Shown here piece after piece: positions 63,067-64,000 of a DNA stretch of 64,000 bases. The notes under the pieces were generated by a model that was not told where the DNA came from, made no database searches, and saw only the letters and a program-made list of their open reading frames with translations. How positions within the stretch are numbered: the stretch's first letter is position 1; each line of letters starts with the position of its first letter. The position numbers were made by a program, and so were the translations under genes. Source of the DNA: AP-15 sp963700185 (GTDB lineage Bacteria > Pseudomonadota > Alphaproteobacteria > ATCC43930 > CGMCC-115725); assembly GCA_963700185.1 (NCBI GenBank), contig CAVOWP010000022.1, forward strand, positions 154,735 to 218,734, given 5' to 3'.

Positions 63067-64000
63067 TTAGCTGTTCTCTTCGGTGTCCTCCTGGCGGCGG
63101 GCGCGGTTGATCGCGGCGCCGAGGATATCGCCGAGGCTGGCGCCGGAATCGGAGGACCCGAATTCTGCCATGGCGCGCTTCTCCTCATCGACCTCGCGGG
63201 CCTTGATCGACAGCGACAGCTTGCGGGTCGTGCGATCGATCGCGGTCACCTTGGCATCGACCCTTTCGCCGACCGCGAAGCGGTCCGGCCGCTGCTCGCT
63301 GCGGTCACGCGACAATTCGGACTTGCGGATGAACCCGGGCATGCCGTCGCTGATCGTCACCTCGACCCCGCCCTCGGTGATGGCCGAGATCATGCCGGTC
63401 ACGACGTCGCCCTTCTTCACCTTGGCCATGCCGGCTTCGAAGGGATCGGACTCGAGCTGCTTGATGCCGAGACTGATCCGCTCTTTCTCGATATCGACAT
63501 CGAGCACCTTGACCCGAACCGCGTCGCCCTTGCGATAGTCGCTGATCGCCTCTTCCCCCGGCCGGTTCCAATCGATGTCGGACATGTGGACCATGCCGTC
63601 GATTTCGCCGGGGAGACCGACGAAGAGACCGAATTCGGTGATGTTGCGAACCTCGCCTTCGAGCTCGGTGCCGACCGGGTGCTCCTCGACAAAGGCGTCC
63701 CACGGATTGGCGAGTGTCTGCTTCAGGCCGAGGCTGATGCGCCGCTTTTGCGGATCGACATCGAGCACCATCACCTCGACCTCTTGGCTGGTCGAGACTA
63801 TCTTGCCGGGGTGCACGTTCTTCTTGGTCCAGCTCATCTCGGAGACATGGACCAGCCCTTCGACACCCGGCTCCAGCTCGACAAAAGCGCCGTAGTCGGT
63901 GATGTTGGTGACGCGGCCACGGAACTTGGCGTTGGCAGGGTATTTGAGTTCGACACCCTCCCACGGATCGGATTCGAGCTGCTTCATGCCGAGCGAAATT
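63067..64000 (-). CDS. rpsA: 30S ribosomal protein S1, C-terminal part (5' end outside window)
   Basis: The visible 310 residues contain four S1 (OB-fold) repeats, for example GRVTNITDYGAFVELEPGVE, GLVHVSEMSWTKKNVHPGKI, EGEVRNITEFGLFVGLPGEI, VKKGDVVTGMISAITEGGVE. The frame is open to the window edge, so the N-terminal S1 repeats lie to the right. S1 binds mRNA on the 30S subunit during initiation. Confidence 0.95.
   Translation of the reverse strand, partial: ISLGMKQLESDPWEGVELKYPANAKFRGRVTNITDYGAFVELEPGVEGLVHVSEMSWTKKNVHPGKIVSTSQEVEVMVLDVDPQKRRISLGLKQTLANPWDAFVEEHPVGTELEGEVRNITEFGLFVGLPGEIDGMVHMSDIDWNRPGEEAISDYRKGDAVRVKVLDVDIEKERISLGIKQLESDPFEAGMAKVKKGDVVTGMISAITEGGVEVTISDGMPGFIRKSELSRDRSEQRPDRFAVGERVDAKVTAIDRTTRKLSLSIKAREVDEEKRAMAEFGSSDSGASLGDILGAAINRARRQEDTEENS

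Noticed and set aside
1..64000. CRISPR array
   Set aside because: No set of regularly spaced direct repeats with unique spacers was seen. The repeats here are palindromic and dispersed.
1..64000. Insertion sequence or transposase
   Set aside because: No transposase motif (DDE or HUH) and no terminal inverted repeats flanking a gene were recognised.

Overview
This window is 64 kb of G+C-rich chromosome from an alphaproteobacterium, most likely a member of the Rhodospirillales or a close relative. The evidence is the block mnmG-rsmG-parA-parB followed on the other strand by holA, lptE, leuS and a DUF3576 lipoprotein, the block rpsA-ihfB-lapA at the right edge, the codon use, and the families of short palindromic repeats. 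The parABS locus with two parS sites places the window near the chromosome origin, although no oriC was identified.

Layout. 1-2.4 kb: partial tRNA-Ala, YggT, a DUF167 protein, NnrU and an alpha/beta hydrolase. 2.4-11.6 kb: argG and mostly single metabolic genes (DUF4440, class II aldolase, a secreted c-type cytochrome/beta-propeller protein, VOC protein, an unknown protein with a His-Glu motif, amidohydrolase, a frameshifted fRMsr-type GAF protein). 11.6-16.5 kb: recN-ligA and a TonB-like protein. 16.5-24.3 kb: hydantoinase/oxoprolinase B and A, the DUF1800-DUF1501 pair, and an acyl-CoA dehydrogenase-like flavoprotein. 24.4-28.8 kb: an RND efflux adaptor and pump. 28.9-38.8 kb: the origin-proximal block listed above, plus the PLP-binding protein YggS. 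38.8-40.5 kb: an A/T-rich island with a candidate structured RNA and a lone class III nucleotide cyclase. 40.5-45.7 kb: a GTP-cyclohydrolase-II-like / CDP-alcohol phosphotransferase / MDR dehydrogenase / PTPS-like / glycosyltransferase / OmpR-regulator cluster that looks like an uncharacterised biosynthetic pathway. 46-54.4 kb: glycosyltransferases, an SGNH hydrolase, CHRD protein, an Hsp20 remnant, a glycogen-debranching-type enzyme and a C13 peptidase. 54.4-64 kb: pterin dehydratase, GYD protein, a LuxR regulator with a degenerate receiver, two related lipoproteins around a TPR-glycosyltransferase, a DcaP-like porin, a STAS-like protein, lapA, ihfB and the C-terminal part of rpsA.

Two features of the sequence affect how it should be read. 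First, at least eleven single-base insertions and one single-base deletion interrupt otherwise intact, conserved genes, including parA. Almost all are +1, so assembly or sequencing error is more likely than gene decay; these genes are listed as frameshifted and given their full span. Second, short palindromic repeats (CCCTCCCCC-type and CTCTCCCGC-type) sit between genes and also run into the 3' ends of argG, the hydantoinase B gene and mnmG, where they encode extra C-terminal tails.

The most interesting candidates are (i) the 40.5-45.7 kb cluster, whose PTPS-like protein lacks the usual catalytic Cys and one Zn-ligand His and whose dehydrogenase lacks the usual catalytic-zinc motif; (ii) the A/T-rich island with a stand-alone nucleotide cyclase and an adjacent structured RNA; and (iii) a perfect palindrome that contains the ribosome-binding site of the acyl-CoA dehydrogenase-like gene.
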